From assembly GCA_022834735.1 (NCBI GenBank), contig BQKD01000001.1, positions 1,775,659 through 1,839,658 on the forward strand: a DNA stretch of 64,000 bases, read 5' to 3'. Positions 16,985 to 23,997 of the stretch are shown here, in pieces (the stretch's first letter is position 1; each line of letters opens with the position of its first letter). The stretch is from Erysipelotrichaceae bacterium OPF54. GTDB lineage: Bacteria; Bacillota_I; Bacilli_A; Erysipelotrichales; Erysipelotrichaceae. The notes under the pieces are model-generated. The model searched no databases. It saw only the letters and a list, made by a program, of their open reading frames with translations, and had not been told where the DNA came from. Both the position numbers and the translations under genes were made by a program.

Positions 16985-17689
16985 GTGCTTAAAATCGCAA
17001 TCATCGAAGACCATGAACGGGATCATCTCTATATAAAGCATCTTGTTCAACAATACTTTCTTGACAAGGAAATTCTGATCGAAATCTGCTCATTTTTTTC
17101 GATCCCTGAAAACAAATTGCTGTTCGAGGATTTCTCCCTCGTTTTTTTAGACGTGCAGATTGGAAAAGAGAACGGGATCCAATGGGGAAAACAGCTGATC
17201 GCTCAATATCCGGATCTGACGATTCTCATCACATCCGCTCATCCGCAGTATCTGATCGACGGATACTGCATACCGGCAGCGCGCTATTTCCTGAAACCGG
17301 TCGATCCGGACATCTTTTCCTTCGAAATGGACGATGTTCTCGCACGGCCCGTTTTTTTGCGCCATCAGGGCATCTGCGATCCAAGGATCGCGCCTTATAA
17401 GATCCTGTTTTCAGAAATTGTCTATATCGAGTATCTCGACCGCAAGACCCATATTGTTTTAGCGAACGGCACGAGGCTCGAATCGACGATCGCGCTTAAG
17501 GAATGGATGTCGATCCTGAAGGGACAGGCATTCGGTCAGCCTTACAAAAGTTTTCTCGTCAATCTTTGTTTCGTCGAATCGATCCTGCCCAAGGATGTGG
17601 TTGTGAGCAAGGGACACATCCCTCTTTCCAAACATTTCAGGAAGAGCTTCATCCAGGCGTTCGATCGGGCAAACCGGAGTCTGTCATGA
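16985..17689 (+). CDS. LytTR-family response regulator
   Basis: A 234-residue two-component regulator. The receiver domain begins LKIAIIEDHERDH, with the phospho-acceptor Asp in LVFLDVQIG (about residue 50), Thr/Ser in LITSAHP and Lys in YFLKPVD. The C-terminal LytTR DNA-binding domain spans about residues 135-230 (ILFSEIVYIEYLDRKTHIV, PYKSFLVNLCFVESI). I start at GTG 16985 because AAGGAG lies seven bases upstream; an ATG at 16958 would place that site inside the gene. The downstream kinase gene overlaps its stop (ATGA) but is degenerate. It is divergent from the broken permease, its likely target. Confidence 0.88.
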   Translation: MLKIAIIEDHERDHLYIKHLVQQYFLDKEILIEICSFFSIPENKLLFEDFSLVFLDVQIGKENGIQWGKQLIAQYPDLTILITSAHPQYLIDGYCIPAARYFLKPVDPDIFSFEMDDVLARPVFLRHQGICDPRIAPYKILFSEIVYIEYLDRKTHIVLANGTRLESTIALKEWMSILKGQAFGQPYKSFLVNLCFVESILPKDVVVSKGHIPLSKHFRKSFIQAFDRANRSLS

Positions 17690-18507
17690 AGCTCTTTCCT
17701 TTCAGCCTTCCTTTAATGCTTGCGTGCATGGTGCTCGCCGCCGTTCTGATCGTGCTCAAGAACTGTTTCTGCCCTGCTTTGCGGTCGTGCAGGCTGCGCC
17801 CGCGAAGCATGCTTCTGATGGCAGGATCCATCTTATTCGGGATCGGTTTGATGATCTATATGGCAGAAACAACATCGTCCGGAGGAAACGATGCCATTCT
17901 GGCCGGCTTTTTCATGCTGTGGAGCGGCTGGTGCGTGTTCCTTTTTGCCAAAGAGCTGGATGCGGTCAGAGAAGAACAAATGAATGCGCGTTTTGCGTAG
18001 ATGAAACACTCGCTCGACGCGCATACGGCGTTCCTGCATGAGGAACTGCACCCCTATGAAAACATCCGTGCTGCACTTGATCAAAACGAGATCAAACAGG
18101 CACAGGAAATTCTGGAAAAAGCATCCGGGAAGCTGACCAGCCTGTTCCATGAACTGGCTGTCCATTCCCTTCCCCTTCGTCTTGCTCTTCTGGAGCATAA
18201 GCCGGCACTGGACGAAAAAAGGATGAAAGTGGCTGCTACGATCCTTTCGCCCGATCTTCCCGGCCTTTCCCTGCCTCAGCAGCTGGATCTGTACATGGAT
18301 ACACTCCAATTCGTCTGCCGGCACGCTGCCGATGACGGGATCATATCGATCAGGCAGGAAACCGAGAACGGCCAGGTCGTGCTTACGATCCGTTTTTCCT
18401 TGTGTTCCCGTTCTTCCCTGGATCCTTCCCGGACGATCCGGATCCAGGATCATCCGGCCCGTTTTATGCGGACTGGCGAAAAAGGGATCCTTGCATTGCG
18501 TTTCTGA
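17686..18507 (+). pseudogene. Degenerate GHKL sensor kinase split by an in-frame amber codon
   Basis: Two open segments in the same frame are separated by one TAG (17998-18000) followed directly by ATG 18001. The first part (104 codons) has two membrane segments (LPLMLACMVLAAVLIVLKN and SILFGIGLMIYMAET) and a third short span. The second (168 codons) has an H-box-like helix (LHEELHPYENIRAALDQNEIKQA) and a PLRLALLEHKPALDEK segment like other GHKL kinases, compare PVVDALLYHKSLLMKE in the intact kinase at 46673. The N-box Asn and the glycine-rich ATP boxes are absent. Changing TAG to a sense codon would fuse the parts, but the ATP site would still be missing, so this looks like a decayed partner of the LytTR regulator. 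Confidence 0.75.
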
Positions 18508-18512
18508 TCATC

Positions 18513-18551
18513 AAAAAACCGAAGATCATCTTCTGTCTTCGGTTTCGATCA
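18513..18551. repeat. 39-bp direct repeat, copy B (3' end of hxlR)
   Basis: Identical to 14261-14299, 4,252 bases away in the same orientation. Here it forms the last seven codons, stop and terminator hairpin of the HxlR gene on the minus strand. Confidence 0.9.
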
Positions 18552-18864
18552 GCAGCTCGCCCCATTCATAAAATTCCTGCAGGATGGGCATCAGCTTGAG
18601 TGCCACCTCGGTCAGGGAATACTCGACCCGCGGAGGAATTTCATTGAACTGGATCCGGATGATCAGTCCTTCCTGTTCCATTTCCTTCAGGGTGTTCGAA
18701 AGCATGACATTCGTGATGCCGAGCGCTTTTTTAAGCTCGTTATAGCGCAGCGTTCCGTGCTCGCACAGCACATAGATCATCGGGATCTTCCATTTTCCTT
18801 CCAGGGTCCGGCACGCGACACGCATCGGACACATTTCATTTGTAAATGCTCTTTTCTCGTTCAT
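18526..18864 (-). CDS. HxlR-family transcriptional regulator
   Basis: A 112-residue winged-helix regulator with the HxlR hallmarks CPMRVACRTLEGKWKIPMIYVL (two Cys before the GKW motif; given as positions 10-31), RYNELKKALGITNVMLSNTLKEME and PPRVEYSLTE. HxlR proteins respond to electrophiles, oxidants or quinones and often repress a neighbouring gene. I start at ATG 18864 (AAGGTGG six bases upstream); an in-frame GTG at 18873 is an alternative. It is divergent from lon, and inverted repeats lie in the shared promoter region. Its last codons and terminator are the 39-bp repeat also found at 14261-14299. Confidence 0.9.
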   Translation of the reverse strand: MNEKRAFTNEMCPMRVACRTLEGKWKIPMIYVLCEHGTLRYNELKKALGITNVMLSNTLKEMEQEGLIIRIQFNEIPPRVEYSLTEVALKLMPILQEFYEWGELLIETEDRR

Positions 18865-18913
18865 GATAACCACCTTTGACCTAACTTTAGCACAAAAAGT
18901 TAAAAAAATAAAC

Positions 18914-18953
18914 TAAGTAAGATTAATATAAGTATTTACATTTTTCTTACTTA
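18914..18953. promoter_or_regulatory. Inverted repeat in the hxlR-lon divergent region
   Basis: TAAGTAAGA (18914-18922) and TCTTACTTA (18945-18953) are perfect 9-base inverted repeats spaced 22 bases apart. The right half lies inside the lon promoter spacer. Candidate HxlR operator; a second smaller pair, TAACTTT and AAAGTTA, lies about 30 bases to the left. Confidence 0.5.
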
Positions 18954-18963
18954 TGATTATAAT
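18935..18963 (+). promoter_or_regulatory. lon promoter
   Basis: TTTACA (18935-18940), 17-base spacer, perfect TATAAT (18958-18963). It is followed after 12 bases by a CIRCE-like element. Confidence 0.75.
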
Positions 18964-18975
18964 AGACTTACTTTA

Positions 18976-19000
18976 TAGCACTCTACGCTTTAAAGTGCCA
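18976..19000 (+). promoter_or_regulatory. CIRCE-like HrcA operator upstream of lon
   Basis: TAGCACTC, exactly nine bases, then AAGTGCCA, compared with consensus TTAGCACTC-N9-GAGTGCTAA. The left arm is a near-perfect match and the right arm has three differences. It lies between the promoter and the ribosome site, where HrcA normally represses. Confidence 0.6.
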
Positions 19001-19021
19001 GAAAGAGAGGTTATTTACCTG

Positions 19022-21364
19022 ATGAATGAATACAATGAAACGCGATCTGCAGCTTTGCTGCCTGTTCGGGGCACTCTCTTGTTGCCGGACACGACGATCC
19101 AGTTAAGAAATATCCGGCAGGATGATCTGGACCGGATCCAGGATGGCGAATTTGTCGCTGCACTGGTCAAAGCAGACCACGATAAAGAACAGTGGGATGC
19201 AGCCGACTTTTATCCGTACGGACTGTGCTGCACGCTCAATTCGATCGAATATACGAAAAACGGAACCAATATTTATGTGAATACAAAAGAACGTGTAAAG
19301 ATCGAGCACGTCGTCGAAGGACGTTTCACGACATGTGCCTATACATCTTTTCCGGATGAAAACGATCTTCCTGAAAAGTCCGGGCACGATATGCTCCTCT
19401 ACATGAAGAACATCGTTTCGGATATGGCCCATTCCTTCCGGGGCGGCGATGTCATCGTTTCCCAGGCCGACACGATGAAAACGATCAACGGCCTCATTTC
19501 CTACCTGGCGCAGTACATGCCGCTGAGCCAGAGCGAACGGTATGAGCTGCTCGAGCAGAATCCGAAACAGCGAGCGCTGCTTTTTATCGACCTGCTGCTT
19601 CGTCAGAAAGAAGTCATTGCCATCAATCTGGAAATGAATGAAAAGTTTTCTGAGCAGGCGAACAAGTACTACCGGGAACAGGCGTTGCGCCGTCAGATGG
19701 AAGCAATAAAAAAAGAGCTCAATGAAACGGATGGCGAGGAAGCGGAAGACAGTTACCGCCAAAAGGTCATGGCAGCCGGACTGCCTGCTGAAATCGAAAA
19801 TGCGCTGCTGGAGGATGTAAAGAAGCTGGAAAGCGCGAATCCGCAAGGCGGAAACGAGCAGGAACTGCTGAAAAACTATCTTGATTTCGCCCTTTCCCTG
19901 CCGTGGAAAAAGGAAGAATTGACCTTTGCCGACCTGAAACAGGCGCGCACGATCCTGGACAGCCGTCATTACGGCATGGACAAGGTCAAGGAGCGGATCA
20001 TTCAGCACCTGGCGATCATGCGGCTAAAAAACTCGAACAAAGGAAGCGCGATCCTTCTTGTCGGGCCTCCGGGAACCGGAAAGACCTCGCTTGGACGCTC
20101 GATCGCCCAGTCGCTCGGCCGCGAATATGTACGGATGAGCCTTGGCGGCGTGCGCGACGAGTCCGAGATCCGCGGACACCGCAGAACGTATGTAGGGGCG
20201 ATGGCAGGCCGCGTGCTGCAGGCCATGAAGCAGGCAAAAACGACCAACCCGGTCATCATCCTCGACGAGCTGGACAAGCTGATGCAGGGCGGCTTCTCGG
20301 GCGACCCGGCTGCAGCAATGCTCGAAGTGCTCGACCCGGAACAGAACAACACGTTTACGGATCATTATCTCAACCTGCCATATGATCTGTCGGACGTCCT
20401 GTTCATCGCGACGGCCAATTCGCTCGATACGATCTCGGGACCGCTGCTCGACCGCATGGAAGTGATCGAAGTGTCCGGCTATACGGGCGAGGAGAAATTC
20501 CATATTGCCAAAGACCATCTGCTGCCCGAAGTTCTCGATGAATACGGGATCACGCCGGATCAGCTGCAGATCAAGGACGAGGCGCTTCGCAACGTCATCG
20601 AAAACTATACGATGGAGGCAGGCTGCCGCGGCCTGAAAAAGCGGATCGAAGCGATCGCCCGCGCCCGCTCGGAAGCGATCCTTGAAAGCGACGGCGCGAT
20701 CATCGTGGACAACGAAGCGGTCGAAGAGATCCTCGGTCCGAAGCGCGCCCGTCATGAAACGGTCAAGGAGTTCAATCCGGCCGGTGTCGTGACAGGCCTG
20801 GCATGGACAGCTGCAGGAGGAGAGATCCTGTTCATCGAAACGACCGATATGCCGGGCACCGGACAGACGATCATTACCGGACAGCTTGGCGAAGTCATGC
20901 AGGAGTCGGCACGGATCGCGCAAAGCGTCCTGCGTTCCCGGCTGCCGATGCAGTCAGCTGTTCTGAAAGAACGCGATCTGCATATCCACGTGCCGGCCGG
21001 AGCGACCCCGAAAGACGGACCGAGCGCAGGGATCACTTTGTTTACGGCACTGGCTTCTCTTGTGCTTGACAAACCGGTCGACCCGCACATTGCGATGACC
21101 GGCGAGCTTTCCCTTTCCGGGCAGGTCCTGCCGATCGGCGGTCTGAAGGAAAAACTGTATGGTGCCCGGCGCGCCGGCATCACCAAGGTGCTCGTTCCGT
21201 GGGACAACCGGGCCGACTTGCATGAAGTTCCGCAGGAAATCAACGACAAGCTGGATATCGTTCCGGTGCGTACGATCGAAGAAGTGCTCAAGGAAGCGCT
21301 TGATCTGACGCTGCCGCCATTTGAACATACTTTTGCAAGCCCGGTATCGATGCCGATGCAGTAA
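19022..21364 (+). CDS. lon: ATP-dependent protease Lon
   Basis: Cytoplasmic AAA+ serine protease of 780 residues that degrades misfolded and regulatory proteins. It has an N-terminal substrate domain (RSAALLPVRGTLLLPDTTIQL), a coiled-coil region near residues 200-260, Walker A GPPGTGKTS (about residue 348), Walker B ILDELDK, and a C-terminal protease domain with catalytic Ser in KDGPSAG (about residue 668) and Lys in IGGLKEK (about 707). I choose ATG 19022, 11 bases after AGAGAGG; the frame is open further upstream, but that would run through the promoter. A TTTACA-17-TATAAT promoter and a CIRCE-like operator indicate HrcA heat-shock control. Followed by a strong terminator. Confidence 0.96.
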   Translation: MNEYNETRSAALLPVRGTLLLPDTTIQLRNIRQDDLDRIQDGEFVAALVKADHDKEQWDAADFYPYGLCCTLNSIEYTKNGTNIYVNTKERVKIEHVVEGRFTTCAYTSFPDENDLPEKSGHDMLLYMKNIVSDMAHSFRGGDVIVSQADTMKTINGLISYLAQYMPLSQSERYELLEQNPKQRALLFIDLLLRQKEVIAINLEMNEKFSEQANKYYREQALRRQMEAIKKELNETDGEEAEDSYRQKVMAAGLPAEIENALLEDVKKLESANPQGGNEQELLKNYLDFALSLPWKKEELTFADLKQARTILDSRHYGMDKVKERIIQHLAIMRLKNSNKGSAILLVGPPGTGKTSLGRSIAQSLGREYVRMSLGGVRDESEIRGHRRTYVGAMAGRVLQAMKQAKTTNPVIILDELDKLMQGGFSGDPAAAMLEVLDPEQNNTFTDHYLNLPYDLSDVLFIATANSLDTISGPLLDRMEVIEVSGYTGEEKFHIAKDHLLPEVLDEYGITPDQLQIKDEALRNVIENYTMEAGCRGLKKRIEAIARARSEAILESDGAIIVDNEAVEEILGPKRARHETVKEFNPAGVVTGLAWTAAGGEILFIETTDMPGTGQTIITGQLGEVMQESARIAQSVLRSRLPMQSAVLKERDLHIHVPAGATPKDGPSAGITLFTALASLVLDKPVDPHIAMTGELSLSGQVLPIGGLKEKLYGARRAGITKVLVPWDNRADLHEVPQEINDKLDIVPVRTIEEVLKEALDLTLPPFEHTFASPVSMPMQ

Positions 21365-21378
21365 GAGGTATTTTTTCT

Positions 21379-21400
21379 GGAAGGAATCACGGTTCCTTCC
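21379..21400 (+). terminator. lon terminator
   Basis: Perfect stem GGAAGGAA / TTCCTTCC with a 6-base loop followed by TTTTTT. The stretch 21407-21589 beyond it shows no gene. Confidence 0.9.
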
Positions 21401-21589
21401 TTTTTTGCTGCTCAGCCGCATATTCGCGGCGAAACGTTCCATAAACAAGGGCTTTACAGCCGAGGGCCAGAAAAGAACGAAGTACGCCTTGCCAACTTTC
21501 CCGAACCTTCCGATCGGATCAGGAGAACATTTACCTTCACTCGCAAAGATTCTTTTGATTGAATCCGCAACAGATCCATGTTTTGAAAA

Positions 21590-21646
21590 GTTTTGCGGTT
21601 TTAAATCGCAAAACTATATTTTAAATAGAAGTTTTGCGGTATACTA
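21590..21646 (+). promoter_or_regulatory. GTTTTGCG repeats and promoter of the AAA ATPase gene
   Basis: GTTTTGCG at 21590-21597 is inverted as CGCAAAAC at 21607-21614 and repeated directly as GTTTTGCG at 21631-21638, next to a -10-like TATACT (21640-21645). The gene starts at 21665. The arrangement suggests binding by a regulator, possibly the ATPase itself. Confidence 0.55.
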
Positions 21647-21664
21647 TATCTAGAGGTGAGGATC

Positions 21665-22876
21665 ATGATCGACAGACCAATGTATACAGACAAAATCATG
21701 GCTTATGTAGATGCTCCATTCATTAAGATCCTGACAGGCATCCGCCGATGCGGAAAATCTACGATTCTTAAGATAATCATGGAAAAGCTTAAAAAAGAAC
21801 GCAACGTTGCTGAGGACCAGATCATCAGCTGCCGTTTTGATTCCATGGAATATGATGATATGACATCAAAAGAAATTTACGATACTTTGAAAAGCAGGCT
21901 TCTGTCTGATCGTAAAACTTATGTATTCCTGGATGAAGTGCAGGAAATCGATGGATGGGAAAAGCTGGTTAATTCGCTGGCATCTGATTTTGATGTCGAT
22001 CTGTATATTACCGGATCAAATTCCCGAATGACGTCTTCTGAAATCTCTACCTATCTGACCGGAAGATACATTTCTTTTCGGATCTTCACACTGTCCTTTG
22101 CCGAATATCTGACTTTCAAATCAAAATATACACGTATCGGGTCTCCAAAAGAAGAGCTGGTCAATTATATCCGTTTAGGCGGTTTCCCTGCCACCCATCT
22201 TCAAGCGTATTCTCAGGATGAAATCTATACGATCGTCAGAGATATCTACAATTCAACAGTTTTTTCAGACATTGTCCGGAGAAATCAAATAAAAAAAATC
22301 GATCAGCTTGAACGTGTGGTGAAATATACTTTTAACAATGTAGGAAATACTTTCTCAGCCAAGTCTATTTCAAATTTTCTCAAATCAGAACACAGAACTC
22401 TTGATAACGAAACAGTTTACAGATATCTTGAAAAACTGGAAAAAGCGTATCTGCTCCACCGCTGTTCAAGATATGATCTGCACGGTAAAGAACTTCTCAA
22501 AACACAGGAGAAATTTTATCTGGCAGACGTATCGCTGCGTTACAGCGTACTTGGCTATACGGCTGACAGTATCGCCTCAAGTCTGGAAAATATCGTATAC
22601 CTCGAACTTTGTCGCAGAGGATTTAGCGTGAATATCGGCAAAACGAAAGACGGAGAAATCGACTTTGTTGCCACAAGACAAAACGAAAAAGTTTATATCC
22701 AGGTGACACAGGAAATTAATAATGAAAAAACCGAAAAACGAGAATATGACCGTCTGCTCGAAATCCATGATAATTACCCAAAATACGTTCTGACCACCAA
22801 TGAGTTCGCAGGCGGAAATTATGAAGGCATAAAAACAATGCATATTGCCGACTTCCTGCTCTGCCCGCAATGGTAA
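21665..22876 (+). CDS. AAA family ATPase with C-terminal DUF4143 / PD-(D/E)XK-like domain
   Basis: A 403-residue protein. The N-terminal AAA_14 domain has Walker A GIRRCGKSTIL (about residue 28), Walker B YVFLDEVQEI (about 84) and sensor ITGSNSRM. The C-terminal half matches DUF4143 and ends with GEIDFVATRQNEKVYIQVTQ, resembling the active-site strands of PD-(D/E)XK nucleases. These ATPases are common in gut Firmicutes and Bacteroidetes in many copies; their role is unproved. GTGAG lies before ATG 21665; a GTG at 21656 overlaps it. Base composition is more A+T-rich than lon, hinting at separate origin. A hairpin follows. Confidence 0.85.
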   Translation: MIDRPMYTDKIMAYVDAPFIKILTGIRRCGKSTILKIIMEKLKKERNVAEDQIISCRFDSMEYDDMTSKEIYDTLKSRLLSDRKTYVFLDEVQEIDGWEKLVNSLASDFDVDLYITGSNSRMTSSEISTYLTGRYISFRIFTLSFAEYLTFKSKYTRIGSPKEELVNYIRLGGFPATHLQAYSQDEIYTIVRDIYNSTVFSDIVRRNQIKKIDQLERVVKYTFNNVGNTFSAKSISNFLKSEHRTLDNETVYRYLEKLEKAYLLHRCSRYDLHGKELLKTQEKFYLADVSLRYSVLGYTADSIASSLENIVYLELCRRGFSVNIGKTKDGEIDFVATRQNEKVYIQVTQEINNEKTEKREYDRLLEIHDNYPKYVLTTNEFAGGNYEGIKTMHIADFLLCPQW

Positions 22877-22881
22877 AGAAT

Positions 22882-22900
22882 CCTCCTATGAATTTGGAGG
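22882..22900 (+). terminator. Terminator of the AAA ATPase gene
   Basis: CCTCC / GGAGG with a 9-base loop, followed by TTTTTCT, directly after the stop codon. Confidence 0.65.
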
Positions 22901-22974
22901 TTTTTCTGTTCATCTTTTGATCGCTTTGATCATTTGGTCTTCTGTCTCCTTTCTGTGACCTACCACATACAAAG

Positions 22975-23009
22975 AAACCGGATCGGAAAAATCTCACCTG
23001 GTCCGGTTT
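22975..23009 (-). terminator. Terminator of the sortase gene
   Basis: AAACCGGA / TCCGGTTT, a perfect 8-base stem with a 19-base loop, between the convergent ATPase and sortase genes; on the minus strand it lies 19 bases after the sortase stop and is followed by CTTTGT. Confidence 0.55.
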
Positions 23010-23028
23010 TAATGCGTCATTTCAAATT

Positions 23029-23772
23029 CTATAATTCCTTTGTTTCCTGCAGGACAGAAGCAACGATCAGGCGCTGGCTGCTTCCCACACCCATACATGT
23101 GGAAAGGATAAGATACTTTCCGTCTTCGGGCAGTGTGATAGTTTCGTTCACGCTGTGCTGTCCGGCGCTTTCCAGATCTGAAATGAACTTTTTCACTTCT
23201 TCAGGATCGCTGAATTCATATTCTCCGGGAATATAGCGGTCATCAAATACCGATGAACAGAAGATCTCGTATTTCATTGCTTTTTCGGGCGTATAGATAT
23301 ACAGCGCAGGATGTTCGGTCAAATACTGCGCGTCTTCATATTTGTGCAGATCACTGAACATTTCCTTGCCAGCCGGTGTTTCGATGAACGACGTGTGGCC
23401 GTACATGATGGTTACAGGATCATCGAAGCTTTTCTGCTGGAACTTTTCGATGAACAAAGATCCGAAAATATCCGGCTCTTTATCGAGATTGCGTTCCAGA
23501 TAGTAGTAATCGTCTTCTTCGTCCTGCGGCTGAAGGACTGGAAAATCAACGGTCGTTCCCGGAATGCTGATCCAGGCGACGATGTCCTTGTTCTGGTTCC
23601 ACAAACTTTCCCAGTCGATCTGGCGATCAAGCTGCGGATCGGTCGGGATCTTTTCCTCTTCTTTTTCAGCAGGCGCGTCCGGCATTTTTTCGGGTTCCTG
23701 TTTCGCACATCCGCCTATCAGGGTCATTCCCGTCAATGAGGCAAAAAACAAATATCTAAGTTTTCTAAGCAT
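23029..23772 (-). CDS. Class B sortase with lipoprotein signal
   Basis: A 247-residue membrane-attached transpeptidase. Catalytic residues are visible: His in IMYGHTSF (about residue 132), Cys in LSTCMGV (about 228) and Arg in SSQRLIV (about 236). The N-terminus MLRKLRYLFFASLTGMTLIGGC carries a lipobox (IGGC) instead of the usual plain membrane anchor, so the enzyme may be lipid-anchored outside the cell. A Glu/Lys/Pro linker joins it to the catalytic domain. AAAGGGGAAA precedes ATG 23772; the frame is open further upstream but lacks a site. Candidate substrates in this window (51035-57976 and 63099-64000) carry PxTG-like signals rather than the NPxTN-type signal known for SrtB, so pairing is uncertain. 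Confidence 0.88.
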   Translation of the reverse strand: MLRKLRYLFFASLTGMTLIGGCAKQEPEKMPDAPAEKEEEKIPTDPQLDRQIDWESLWNQNKDIVAWISIPGTTVDFPVLQPQDEEDDYYYLERNLDKEPDIFGSLFIEKFQQKSFDDPVTIMYGHTSFIETPAGKEMFSDLHKYEDAQYLTEHPALYIYTPEKAMKYEIFCSSVFDDRYIPGEYEFSDPEEVKKFISDLESAGQHSVNETITLPEDGKYLILSTCMGVGSSQRLIVASVLQETKEL

Positions 23773-23997
23773 ATTTTCCCCTTTGCTTTTCTGATTCTTT
23801 ATACTCTTTATTATTAACACAAGCAATAGGATAGCTGTTTAAAATTTATCTTATGTAAAAAATCATGCTCCTCTTTCTATCACAATACATTAAAAAGTAA
23901 GCGATAAATTCATTATTCTCAGACACATGTTGATCATATTTATATTTTATATTTTAATGAGCATTGTAGTAAATTTTCACTTATTTAATTGATAATT

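Noticed and set aside
20024-20923. Long minus-strand frames opposite lon
   Set aside because: They are shadows of a high-confidence Lon gene and lack ribosome sites and family motifs.
23827-23997. Possible attachment-site repeat at the left end of the BREX island
   Set aside because: Reading this A+T-rich stretch against the right flank (38.9-39.45 kb) by eye gave no convincing direct repeat.
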